NCBI GenBank assembly: GCA_027858735.1
Contig: JAQICC010000426.1
Coordinates: forward strand, 1-34,972
Source of the DNA: Salinivirgaceae bacterium
GTDB taxonomy: Bacteria; Bacteroidota; Bacteroidia; Bacteroidales; SZUA-534
DNA length: 34,972 nucleotides
Direction of reading: 5' to 3'
In this document: positions 26,281-34,752 of the stretch, piece by piece
Numbering within the stretch: position 1 is the first letter of the stretch
Layout of the letters: every line of letters begins with the position of its first letter
Notes under the pieces: model-generated
The model's input: the letters and a program-made list of their open reading frames with translations, nothing else
What the model was told of the DNA's origin: nothing
Database searches by the model: none
Program-made: the position numbers and the translations under genes

Positions 26281-27954
26281 TTATTTGTGTGCAGTTTCTT
26301 TTTTCTCTTTTAATACATATTTCTTGAAATACTTACTTTCAGTATTCCATGTAATTTTTTCCATTTTATTTACCGTATAATAGGTAGTTAAATAATATAC
26401 TTTAAAAAATGACATAAATGCTTCTTGTGAGTAGTCTTGATTCAAATCATCAAATGGAGAATGGTAGTACTTTTTCATCCATTTATCCACTTCTTTTTTT
26501 GCATTTATTTTTGGGTTTTTTGCTGTATATCCGTTACCAATATTTATAGCAGGAACTCCTAGATGAATAAAGGACATTTGATCGCTACGGCTAAAATATT
26601 CATCCTCTTCTTTTTTGTTATTATCAACAGTTAAATTCATAGGTTTAACCGCATAATCAACAGCCTCAGATAAATTGGAATGATTATAACCTAAAGGAAT
26701 TACATCGGTAGTTTCAAATAAAGCAGCTAGCATATCAACATTTAAATTTGCCACTATTTCCCCATCTTTAATAATGGTTTTATTTGCAAAATATCTAGAT
26801 CCCAATAATCCTTTTTCTTCAGCGGTATAACAAACAAATATTATGGAACGTTTTGTTTTTTCTGGCATTTCGTTGAACGCTTTTGATAAACTTAGAATTG
26901 CTGCCGAACCAGTAGCATTATCCCACATTCCGTTATAAATAGAGTCGCCTTTAATAGCTTTTCCAACTCCCACATGATCAAGGTGTGCACTAACTACAAC
27001 ATATTCATTTTTTAGTTTGGAGTCGGTTCCTGGTAATAAAGCAACCACATTTTTACAATTTATGTCCTTTTGAATAAGATCAAATTTGCATTCAATTTTT
27101 GATGATAATAATTGGCTAGCCTTTTCCCCTTTTGAAATATTTTTTAATTCTTTATTTAATTTAAGGCCGTTTAATTTAAAAAGATCTTTTAAAAAATTCA
27201 TTTTTGCTAAGCCTGCAATTTCAAATTCAAAGCCTGCTAAATATGATCTTCCACCTAAAGAGGTGTCTGCTAAAGCTACCATTTCAGCCGATAAAAACCC
27301 ATGCACATTTTTGAAAACTATTTTTTGTAATGCCTTTTTGGGGTAACAAAGTATTATGCCAGTGGCACCATGTTTCCTAGCATTTTCAGCCTTAATTTCC
27401 ATGTTATTAAAATCTTTATTTTTAATTCCTTTTGGACCACCTATAGCTATAATTACAGTTTTCCCTTTAACATCAATTCCATCGTAGTCGTTAATGTTTT
27501 CGTCGGGAACAACATTTCCATATCCAACAAAAGCTAATTCTTGGGTTGTATTTACATTGCCAAATTTTTGATTTGATAATAATGAAATACTTTCGCCGTA
27601 AATAGCTTTTACATTTTCATTGTTTAAAGAGGATTTAAAAATAACAGATTTGCTATTTATCGTCCATTTGGAGAATTCTACCTTTTGGAAGTATGAATTA
27701 TTGTCGCCAAAAGGTAACATACCATTTTTACTATATTCATTTGAAACGTATTCGGCAGCCTTTGCATAGCCTTCCGATCCAGTATCACGGCCTTTTAAAT
27801 CATCGCTGGCAAGGTAAGTTAAATGCTTATGGAAATAATCATAATCGATATTATTCATTGCATCTATTGCTGATTCTGCAGGAGATTGTCCAAAGGCCAT
27901 TTGACATAATGCACAAAAGATAAAGCCAAGTATTAAAATTCGAATGCTTTTCAT
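26281..27954 (-). CDS. Secreted M28 family metallopeptidase (aminopeptidase)
   Basis: The start at 27954 gives a clean signal peptide (MKSIRILILGFIFCALCQMA then FGQ); an ATG at 27969 would add 5 residues. The protein has about 557 residues. A protease-associated insert (GYGNVVPDENINDYDGIDVKGKTV) lies in the first half. The zinc-dependent M28 domain carries all expected ligands: His in VVSAHLDHVG, the bridging Asp in GMWDNATGSA, Glu-Glu in TAEEKGLLGS, Asp in NLNVDM and His in YYHSPFDD. It probably trims N-terminal residues from peptides in the periplasm or outside. It stands alone between IS-end-like repeats and has no obvious functional partner nearby. Confidence 0.92.
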   Translation of the reverse strand: MKSIRILILGFIFCALCQMAFGQSPAESAIDAMNNIDYDYFHKHLTYLASDDLKGRDTGSEGYAKAAEYVSNEYSKNGMLPFGDNNSYFQKVEFSKWTINSKSVIFKSSLNNENVKAIYGESISLLSNQKFGNVNTTQELAFVGYGNVVPDENINDYDGIDVKGKTVIIAIGGPKGIKNKDFNNMEIKAENARKHGATGIILCYPKKALQKIVFKNVHGFLSAEMVALADTSLGGRSYLAGFEFEIAGLAKMNFLKDLFKLNGLKLNKELKNISKGEKASQLLSSKIECKFDLIQKDINCKNVVALLPGTDSKLKNEYVVVSAHLDHVGVGKAIKGDSIYNGMWDNATGSAAILSLSKAFNEMPEKTKRSIIFVCYTAEEKGLLGSRYFANKTIIKDGEIVANLNVDMLAALFETTDVIPLGYNHSNLSEAVDYAVKPMNLTVDNNKKEEDEYFSRSDQMSFIHLGVPAINIGNGYTAKNPKINAKKEVDKWMKKYYHSPFDDLNQDYSQEAFMSFFKVYYLTTYYTVNKMEKITWNTESKYFKKYVLKEKKETAHK

Positions 27955-28114
27955 GTTAATATTTCTCATATTAATAATTAGGGTTATCCGAAAAAATCAT
28001 TGTTTTTTAATTCAGCTTATAGACGCAGTCGATCATATTTTGTTACAATTTATTTTTTAAAATACTGGAACTACAACAAAAAAGAGGACAATTCTTGTAG
28101 ACTCTATGGTGCAT

Positions 28115-28145
28115 TTGGAGTTTGAAAATAAAGTTTGGGCAGTCT
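28115..28145 (+). repeat. IS-end-like repeat (copy f)
   Basis: Matches 25517-25547 at 29 of 31 positions in the same orientation, 2.6 kb away. Confidence 0.65.
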
Positions 28146-28292
28146 ATTGAACTGTACCAAACTTTTCTGTTTTAGTTCAAAAAGACTTGTGAAGTACTCC
28201 ACTCAATAGAACAGGCGGTCTCATATTTCATCAACTCTTCCTAGATTTTGATGTATTTCTATAGAATATGATTGTCTCTACTGCAATTTAAT

Positions 28293-28321
28293 ATGGAGTT
28301 ACATAATAAAATTGAACGCAG
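28293..28321 (+). repeat. IS-end-like repeat (copy g)
   Basis: Degenerate copy (ATGGAGTTACATAATAAAAT core) located 7 bp after the stop codon of the orphan reading frame at 28328. Confidence 0.45.
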
Positions 28322-28327
28322 CTATTT

Positions 28328-28858
28328 CTAATAAATCACCTGACTTCTATTTTTTCTAATCTCAGAAAGTGCTTTTTGAGCATAATTAAATTCGAAATAC
28401 CACTTAATACATTGCTTCTTCTTAGCAGCATAGAGGTATCTTTCAAAGTAATAAATGTGCTTAAACATAGCGTAATTCTTATCGTATATATCTATGAATT
28501 CAACCAACTTATCGTTCTCAAATTCTTGCATTAATTCGGCTATATGTTGCAATACCTTTTCTTTAGGAGGGTGATTATAAGGTTGAGATTCTACATTTTT
28601 TAATTGTTCAGGAAATTTAAAACGAGGCCGTCTCTTTTTTCCTTGTTTTAATTCTTCTAAGTATTTATGAAACTTCTCCTTGTCTTCTTCCAGCTCAATA
28701 TCCTTTTTAAGATTTATTTTTCGGGCTTTTAGTTCTTTATTAAATGCCTGAAGGTCTTTTTTCTTGAAATAATAATTATACCTGCCTTCAATGAAATAAT
28801 TCTTAAAATCAAACTTTTCAATTATAAATTTCCCGGGACTGACCCTTAATATTAAAAA
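28328..28858 (-). pseudogene. Orphan 176-codon open frame without a proper start (5'-truncated gene remnant)
   Basis: The frame is open from just after an in-frame TAG (28861-28859) to a TAA at 28328. It has no ATG or GTG; the first TTG is at 28552, which would give only 74 residues. The conceptual product is charged and aromatic-rich: FKNYFIEGRYNYYFKKKDLQ, a lysine/glutamate-rich helical stretch, KKRRPRFKFPEQL, and a hydrophobic-aromatic C-terminal part (AMFKHIYYFERYLYAAKKK). Lack of stops over 530 bp in AT-rich DNA suggests a real gene that lost its 5' end. I do not recognise the family. Neighbouring IS-end-like repeats suggest it was part of a mobile element. Confidence 0.5.
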
Positions 28859-28880
28859 CTAACTGACTACACAACTAATT

Positions 28881-28925
28881 AATTATTCATTTTATCGTAT
28901 ACGGTATACGATAAAATGAATAATT
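28881..28925. promoter_or_regulatory. 45-bp perfect palindromic operator
   Basis: Arms 28881-28902 and 28904-28925 are exact reverse complements around a single central G. The core is CGTATACGGTATACG. It lies upstream of the truncated GntR gene and is likely its binding site. Confidence 0.75.
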
Positions 28926-28935
28926 TTTACTTTAT

Positions 28936-28953
28936 TTGTATACGGTATACGAT
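28936..28953. promoter_or_regulatory. Second operator copy (shorter palindrome)
   Basis: The same core GTATACGGTATAC recurs at 28938-28950. Its centre (28944) is 41 bp from that of the first operator (28903), about four helical turns, so dimers would bind the same face of the DNA. Confidence 0.7.
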
Positions 28954-28994
28954 CTATTGTGTTTTATACAACAAGTTTTAAACCACAAACAGAT

Positions 28995-29324
28995 ATGAAA
29001 ATAATGAACTACGAACTTGAAAATCAGGCTTATAAAAAGGTTAAGAGTATGATTCTTACAAAGAAACTTCAGCCTGAAAAAAAAATAGTACAAGATAAAC
29101 TCGCTGCCGATTTAGGAATTAGCCGTACACCATTAAGAACAGCCCTGCAAATGCTTGAAGCTGAATTCTTAGTTGAATCACTTCCAAGACAAGGAATGAT
29201 AGTTAAAGAATTTTCTGACAGCGAAATTATTGAAATTTATGATTGCAGAATGGATTTAGAAGGAACTGCAATAGGATTATTTGCAGAAAATAGTACTAAA
29301 ACTGATATAAGTAACATTAAATAA
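28995..29324 (+). CDS. GntR-family regulator lacking its effector domain (truncated)
   Basis: I chose ATG 28995 (MKIMNYELENQAYKKV); a GTG at 28959 is possible but sits almost on the operator. The 109 residues form the GntR winged helix-turn-helix: AYKKVKSMIL, KLAADLGISRTPLRTALQML (recognition region) and LVESLPRQGMIVKEF. Only the first helices of a FadR-type FCD ligand domain follow (SEIIEIYDCRMDLEGTAIGL) before a stop at 29324. Full FadR-type proteins have about 220 residues, so roughly the last half is missing. The DNA-binding part looks intact and could still bind the two palindromes. It lies 9 bp before the susC-like gene, so it is probably the first gene of that unit. Confidence 0.8.
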   Translation: MKIMNYELENQAYKKVKSMILTKKLQPEKKIVQDKLAADLGISRTPLRTALQMLEAEFLVESLPRQGMIVKEFSDSEIIEIYDCRMDLEGTAIGLFAENSTKTDISNIK

Positions 29325-29333
29325 ACTATCTAT

Positions 29334-32300
29334 ATGATTAAAAAGCTAACATTATTTGCCTCGATGCTAATAGGTTTTGGTGTCATGGCATTCTCGCAAA
29401 GTCTTACTGTTAATGGAAAAATTACAGATAAGGAAGGTAATCCGTTGGTTGGAGCAACTGTTACTGTAAAGGGAACAACTACAGGAACAATTGCTGATAT
29501 TGATGGAAATTATGTATTGGATATTAAAGCCAATGAAGCCACTCTGGTTTATTCATTTATTGGGTATACCAATCAGGAAATTCCCGTTAATAACCAATCT
29601 GTAATAAACGTAGTTATGGAGTCGGATATAACTGATATTGATGAAGTTGTAGTTGTAGGATATGGTACCCAGAAAAAAAGTGTGGTAACTGGTGCAATTG
29701 CAAAAGTTGATCAGGATATTCTAGAAAAGTCAAGCACTACAAGAATCGAACAGGCGTTGCAAGGACAAACAGCTGGTGTTGTGGTGTTAAATAATTCAGG
29801 GCAACCTGGTGATAACCTTACAGTTAGAATACGAGGAGTAGGAACAGTTAAGGATGCAGATCCACTATTTATTGTTGATGGTTTGCCTTTGGAGAAGGAA
29901 AGTCTTGATTTTCTTAATCCTGCCGATATTCAATCTGTTGAGGTACTGAAAGATGCTTCTTCCACAGCAATTTATGGAACACGAGGCGCAAACGGAGTTG
30001 TTATTATAACAACCAAAACAGGTAGAAATAATGAAAAGATTCAGGTATCTTATAAAGGATATTACGGAATCCAAAACCCCTGGCACGAAATAGATATGCT
30101 GAATAAAGATCAATATATAGAACTTATAAACGAGGGAAGAGCAAATGATGATAGAACCCCTTTATTTGAGCAGGAAATGATTGATACTTTGCGCTGGGAT
30201 ACTGATTGGCAAGACGAAATGTATTATTATAATGCACCCAAGCAAAGCCATACATTATCAATAACAGGAGGAACCGAGAATAGTGCATATTCTACTTCAC
30301 TATCACATTTAAATCAGGATGGAATAGTTGCAAAAGGTAAATCTAATTTTGAACGCGTAGGTTTTAGGTTTAATTCCACACATGATATTGGTATTTTTAA
30401 ATTTGGAACGAATGTAAACTTTGCAAATATTACAAAACAGGGAATAGACCCGAATGATCAGTTTTCTCCCTATTCTTTAATTCAAGCCATGAATACGCCA
30501 CCTATTATTCCAGTTACATTTGATAATGGAGAATGGGCCACGCCGGAAGATTTTAAGATAGGTCTTCAGGAAATAACCAACCCCACTGCCATGCTCAGTT
30601 ATTTAAATAGAAAGGAAACAATAAACAAAGTTGTGGGAGGTGTTTTTGGAGAACTTGAAATAATTAGGGGTTTAATTTTAAGAACTCATTTTACTACAGA
30701 ATTAAGCTATATAACAAACGATACCTATACACCTGAATATAATCTGGACGCAACACATATATCTTTACAAAATTCAGTACATAAAAAAATAGCCAAATAT
30801 TCGCGTTGGAATTTTGATAATACCTTAAGATATTCCAAAACAATTAGTGACCACAGTATAACAGGTATGGTTGGCCTCACCTATTTTAAAAATTGGTACG
30901 AAGATTTAGGCGCTGGTCGTTCTCAACTAATTTTTGACGATTTTGATAGAGCATTCCTTGATAATGGTACCTCAGCAAGTGGCACTCCATACGGGGGGTT
31001 TAGAGAAAACCTCCTTGCATCAGTATTTGGACGTATCAACTATAACTATTATGAAAAATATCTTCTCGAAATGGTGTTAAGACGTGACGGATCTTCAAAG
31101 TTCGGTTCTGATTATCGCTTTGGTTTATTTCCAGCAATTTCTGCAGGTTGGGTTGTTTCTAAAGAAAACTTCTTTCCAAATCAAGATGTTTTAAATTACG
31201 CAAAAAAAAGGGTTAGCTGGGGTAGAAATGGGAACGATCAAATTGCCGATTTCCAATATTCACCAACAATTTCTAATGATGATATTTATTTCTTTGGAGA
31301 GAATCAAGATATGTATTATGGAATACGTCCAGCGAGAATACCTAATTCGGAGGTGCGTTGGGAAACATCAGAACAATTAAATATAGGGTTTAACACGGGC
31401 TTTTTGAACAATAAAATTACCCTTAATTGCGATTTTTATGATAAAAGAACAAAGGATTGGTTATTAACACCTCCAACCATGGAAATACTTGGTAATGCAC
31501 CGTCTGATGAAAATATGGGTGAGGTAGCAAACAAAGGATTTGAAATTGAACTCGGTCATAAAAACAAGATAAACAATTTATTCTATTCGTTGTCTCTAAT
31601 GTCAGGCTTTAATAAAAGTGAAGTCATAAGAATTGAAAATCCGGACAACTCATTTACCGGTGGTACGGCTTTTGCTCAAAAAGGCGATATTTTAAGAGTT
31701 GCTCCGGGTGAACCTTTAGGTTATTTTTGGGGGTATAATATTTTAGGTGTTTTTCAGACTCAAGAAGAGATTGATGCTCATGTAGATAGTGAGGGTAACT
31801 TGCTTCAAACTTCAGCTAAGCCTGGTGATTTTATTTTTGAAGATCGAAATGGTGATGGTTTGTTTACAGATGATGATAAAATAAATTTAGGTAATCCATA
31901 TCCGAAGTTCAATACCGGGATTAATATGAGCCTTGAATGGAAAGGCTTAGATCTTTACATGTTTTGGTATTCAGCGATAGGTCATAAAGTATATTTGGCA
32001 ACTCGACGATACGATGTTGGTGCTGTAAACTATTCTCAGGACGATTACGATAATAGATGGACTGGTCCCGGATCGACAAATGATAATCCACGGTTCAGCC
32101 TTCGTGATGGTAATAAAAATTATAGCCGACCTAGCGGATATTTTCTTTATGACGGAGATTATTTAAGATTAAAAAACCTGACTTTGGGTTACACAATTCC
32201 TAAAGAATTAACACTTAGAACGAATATACATAAAGTACGTTTTTATGTGAGTACTGAAAATCTGTTGACATTCACAAAATATCCAGGGCTGGAAGTTGAA

Positions 32301-32390
32301 GTAGGAGGTGAACCTTTAAATATTGGAATTGATAAAGGGGTTTATCCTCAAGCCAGAACTATTCTGTTTGGACTAGATATTACTTTCTAA
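29334..32390 (+). CDS. SusC/RagA family TonB-linked outer-membrane receptor
   Basis: This 1018-residue protein has a signal peptide (MIKKLTLFASMLIGFGVMAF then SQ). A carboxypeptidase-D regulatory-like domain follows (about 24-105: NGKITDKEGNPLVGATVTV). Next come the TonB box/linker (DEVVVVGYGTQKK), the plug domain (LQGQTAGVVVLNNSGQPG, RIRGVG, LFIVDGLP, VLKDASSTAIYGTRGANGVV) and a long beta barrel ending in an aromatic residue (LFGLDITF). Such receptors import oligosaccharides or peptides, capped by the SusD partner encoded 21 bp downstream. The substrate cannot be read from the sequence; no glycoside hydrolase or lyase is in view. Intact. Confidence 0.96.
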   Translation: MIKKLTLFASMLIGFGVMAFSQSLTVNGKITDKEGNPLVGATVTVKGTTTGTIADIDGNYVLDIKANEATLVYSFIGYTNQEIPVNNQSVINVVMESDITDIDEVVVVGYGTQKKSVVTGAIAKVDQDILEKSSTTRIEQALQGQTAGVVVLNNSGQPGDNLTVRIRGVGTVKDADPLFIVDGLPLEKESLDFLNPADIQSVEVLKDASSTAIYGTRGANGVVIITTKTGRNNEKIQVSYKGYYGIQNPWHEIDMLNKDQYIELINEGRANDDRTPLFEQEMIDTLRWDTDWQDEMYYYNAPKQSHTLSITGGTENSAYSTSLSHLNQDGIVAKGKSNFERVGFRFNSTHDIGIFKFGTNVNFANITKQGIDPNDQFSPYSLIQAMNTPPIIPVTFDNGEWATPEDFKIGLQEITNPTAMLSYLNRKETINKVVGGVFGELEIIRGLILRTHFTTELSYITNDTYTPEYNLDATHISLQNSVHKKIAKYSRWNFDNTLRYSKTISDHSITGMVGLTYFKNWYEDLGAGRSQLIFDDFDRAFLDNGTSASGTPYGGFRENLLASVFGRINYNYYEKYLLEMVLRRDGSSKFGSDYRFGLFPAISAGWVVSKENFFPNQDVLNYAKKRVSWGRNGNDQIADFQYSPTISNDDIYFFGENQDMYYGIRPARIPNSEVRWETSEQLNIGFNTGFLNNKITLNCDFYDKRTKDWLLTPPTMEILGNAPSDENMGEVANKGFEIELGHKNKINNLFYSLSLMSGFNKSEVIRIENPDNSFTGGTAFAQKGDILRVAPGEPLGYFWGYNILGVFQTQEEIDAHVDSEGNLLQTSAKPGDFIFEDRNGDGLFTDDDKINLGNPYPKFNTGINMSLEWKGLDLYMFWYSAIGHKVYLATRRYDVGAVNYSQDDYDNRWTGPGSTNDNPRFSLRDGNKNYSRPSGYFLYDGDYLRLKNLTLGYTIPKELTLRTNIHKVRFYVSTENLLTFTKYPGLEVEVGGEPLNIGIDKGVYPQARTILFGLDITF

Positions 32391-32411
32391 AAAACTAAAA
32401 ATACTTGTATT

Positions 32412-34025
32412 ATGAAAAATATATTTTCTCTACCCATATTATTAATTTTAATTGTGTTCATATCACAATCATGTCAGGATGAGTTTTTGGAGCTCAGCCC
32501 TCGAACTAGTAAACTTGAAGCAAACTCATATATTACTGAAAATGATGCATTTCTTGCACTAGTATCTGCCTATGATCCAATAGCTCATCAAGAGGCTTTA
32601 AACTTTATTCCATTTGGATCGGATGTTTTTTCAGATGACACCTATACCGGTGGTGAGCCACCTAGTGGCGGAATGATAGATAAATGGCAGGATATGGAGA
32701 GATCGGTACTAAGCACTGAGAGTCCTACATGTATACGTTATTGGAAAAGGTGTTACAGAGGAATTTACCGCTGTAATCAGTTTTTAAATATACAGGGAGG
32801 CATTGCATGGAAGAGTAATGCAAACAGAGAGCGAATGATAGCCGAAATTAAATTTTTAAGAGCATATTATTATTACGATTTAGTTCGGCATTTTGGATGG
32901 GTGCCACTTGTAAGCGAATTAATTTCATCTGAAGAAGCCAGAAAAATGAAACAATCTGAACCAGAAGAAATATTTACTTTTATTGCAAAAGATCTTCTTG
33001 AAGCCATTGAAATTCTGCCCGAAGTTATTGAGCCAAAATATTATGGCAGAGTTTCCAAAGCGGCAGCTCAGGTACTAATGGCTCGTATATATTTGCATTA
33101 TACCGGATTTGCAATAAACGAACTCGGTGTTTCTGGAAACTGGACAAATGGAGTTACAGTTATTGATGAAGCTATGATTAAAAGCGCTTTGGAAGAAATA
33201 ATTAGCAAAGGTCATTATCGTTTGCTTGAAAACTATGCCGATGTACACTCCTGGGAAAATGAAAATAACGAAGAATCAATTTTCGAAATTCAGTATTCCG
33301 AAAAATCAAATTTCTCTACTTATGATGAAGGATTAAGATATTTGAATAATGGTAATACATCTTGTTATATAATTGCACCACGCAACCCTCAAGGTGATTC
33401 AACAATCATTTCAGGTTGGAGTTTTGGAACCGTTACATGGTCGTTGTATAACGAATTTGAACCTGGTGATCCTCGTTTACATGTAACAATTTATAACGCT
33501 CTTGATAGTCTCGATACATACACTCATGGGTATCACAATACCGGTTACTTTAATTATAAATACATGGCTAAGGCAAAATATCAGCCTACCGAATCATTGC
33601 CTGTGCATAATTTCCCTAAGAACCATATTGATATGCGATATGCAGAGGTACTGTTAATTCTTGCTGAATTATATATCGATGATAATAATGCTAGAGCTAC
33701 TGAATTATTTAATCAAGTTCGCACTCGATCAATGGGTGAGTCAGCAGCCTTACCATCTATAACACTCGATGATATATATCACGAACGAAGGGTAGAGTTT
33801 GCTTGCGAAGGTCTGCGATATTGGGATTTGTTACGTAGAGGATTAGATTATGCAAAGGAGAAAATTGACCTTAGCTACATTCCAAATCCTTCATACCCTG
33901 CACCTGATGAATTTGCTGGTTATTATTTCGATAAAGGACATAAAGGTATGTTACCTATACCCGAAGATGAAATTAGAAATGCAAACGAAGGTGTGCTTGA
34001 ACAGAAAATAGATTTTTATAGATAG
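32412..34025 (+). CDS. SusD/RagB family nutrient-binding lipoprotein
   Basis: This 537-residue lipoprotein has a signal sequence ending in VFISQSC (Cys21) and an acidic +2 region (QDEFLELSPRT). TPR-like helices follow, with family landmarks RYWKRCYRGIYRCNQFL, IAEIKFLRAYYYYDLVRHFGWVPLV, RVSKAAAQVLMARIYL, the MRYAEVLLILAELYI segment, and the late ERRVEFACEGLRYWDLLRRGLDYA. It closes with GMLPIPEDEIRNANEGVLEQ. It sits on the cell surface over the SusC-type pore and binds the incoming glycan. It ends the unit; a hairpin terminator follows. Confidence 0.96.
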   Translation: MKNIFSLPILLILIVFISQSCQDEFLELSPRTSKLEANSYITENDAFLALVSAYDPIAHQEALNFIPFGSDVFSDDTYTGGEPPSGGMIDKWQDMERSVLSTESPTCIRYWKRCYRGIYRCNQFLNIQGGIAWKSNANRERMIAEIKFLRAYYYYDLVRHFGWVPLVSELISSEEARKMKQSEPEEIFTFIAKDLLEAIEILPEVIEPKYYGRVSKAAAQVLMARIYLHYTGFAINELGVSGNWTNGVTVIDEAMIKSALEEIISKGHYRLLENYADVHSWENENNEESIFEIQYSEKSNFSTYDEGLRYLNNGNTSCYIIAPRNPQGDSTIISGWSFGTVTWSLYNEFEPGDPRLHVTIYNALDSLDTYTHGYHNTGYFNYKYMAKAKYQPTESLPVHNFPKNHIDMRYAEVLLILAELYIDDNNARATELFNQVRTRSMGESAALPSITLDDIYHERRVEFACEGLRYWDLLRRGLDYAKEKIDLSYIPNPSYPAPDEFAGYYFDKGHKGMLPIPEDEIRNANEGVLEQKIDFYR

Positions 34026-34048
34026 GTTTGAGTTATTGTTTAGTTTTA

Positions 34049-34080
34049 AAGGGGCCGCCGAAAGGTGGCCTTTTGTTATT
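34049..34080 (+). terminator. Rho-independent terminator after the SusD-like gene
   Basis: GGCCGCC (34053-34059) and GGTGGCC (34064-34070) pair around a GAAA tetraloop with one G-U pair, extended by A/G-T/G pairs and followed by TTTTGTTATTT. Confidence 0.85.
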
Positions 34081-34109
34081 TTAAAGGCTTATTTACATAT
34101 CGATCGGTG

Positions 34110-34360
34110 TTAGCATTGAGTTCTTGAAAGATTAATTACTTTGGCATATCCACCACCAGCAAGAGTCGATAAAGTACAACTATGCACATTTTCAGCTTTA
34201 ACCTCTCCATTTGGCTCAGTGACTTCAATTCAGCGCTTTACAAAATTATCGTATTGGTTTATCGATTTGGGCATTATGCCAATATTTTCAGATCCGGCAA
34301 ATCCCTAGCAAAATGGTCTGCATGAACGGATGCATAAATAGTCGACGGTGAAAAAGCCAT
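34110..34360 (-). pseudogene. Decayed gene remnant
   Basis: On the minus strand an ATG at 34360 opens MAFSPSTIYASVHADHFARD. After about 22 codons the reading jumps one frame (SENIGIMPKSINQYDNFVKR), meets an in-frame TGA, and continues as IEVTEPNGEVKAENVH and CTLSTLAGGGYAKVINLSR to a TAA at 34112-34110. The protein-like composition across a frameshift and a stop suggests a dead gene. I do not recognise the family. Confidence 0.4.
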
Positions 34361-34401
34361 ATAATTTGTAAATAACTATCAAGCAATGGAAATAATATTT
34401 C

Positions 34402-34538
34402 GGTGCGCTGCACCTTTTAATTGGATTTTATTAATTGTTTCTACAAATATTTTGCGGCTCTGCCGCTATAAAAGGTGCAGCGCACCTGAATATTTGTAGA
34501 TTAATGAATTAGTGAATTTTATGAAGGTGCAGCGCACC
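34402..34538. repeat. REP-like palindrome cluster
   Basis: The 13-mer GGTGCGCTGCACC or its complement occurs three times (34402-34414, 34474-34486, 34526-34538), each able to form a small hairpin. A fourth hairpin, GCGGCTCTGCCGC, is at 34454-34466. The inner group is framed by a 12-bp inverted repeat (34440-34451 and 34489-34500). The GC-rich core in AT-rich surroundings resembles REP/BIME elements. Confidence 0.75.
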
Positions 34539-34638
34539 GTAATATAAATATTCAAAGGACTTAAAACCTTAATTGACGAACACACGCTAAAAGCAGGGTA
34601 GTTTTATGGGGATGTTGTGTTTTAAGCACTCATTTCTG

Positions 34639-34670
34639 CAAGGTTTTTTAGCATTTTCGAAAAAACCTTG
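34639..34670. terminator. 11-bp hairpin, possible terminator
   Basis: Arms CAAGGTTTTTT (34639-34649) and AAAAAACCTTG (34660-34670) are perfectly complementary around a 10-nt loop. No gene clearly ends here, so it may be a remnant or serve something off the right edge. Confidence 0.45.
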
Positions 34671-34752
34671 TAATAATAAAGGTCAATAAACAATAACACT
34701 GTAGTGTTACAACATTAACATTCAACGATTTAACACCTTTAAAATCACTTTT

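Noticed and set aside
28328-28552. 74-residue protein from TTG 28552 as a complete gene
   Set aside because: The same frame is open for 100 more codons upstream with similar composition, so it is more likely the end of a larger, start-less remnant.
34691-34712. Small palindrome TAACACT/AGTGTTA near 34700
   Set aside because: Seven-base arms with a 2-nt loop are expected by chance in AT-rich DNA; no adjoining gene.
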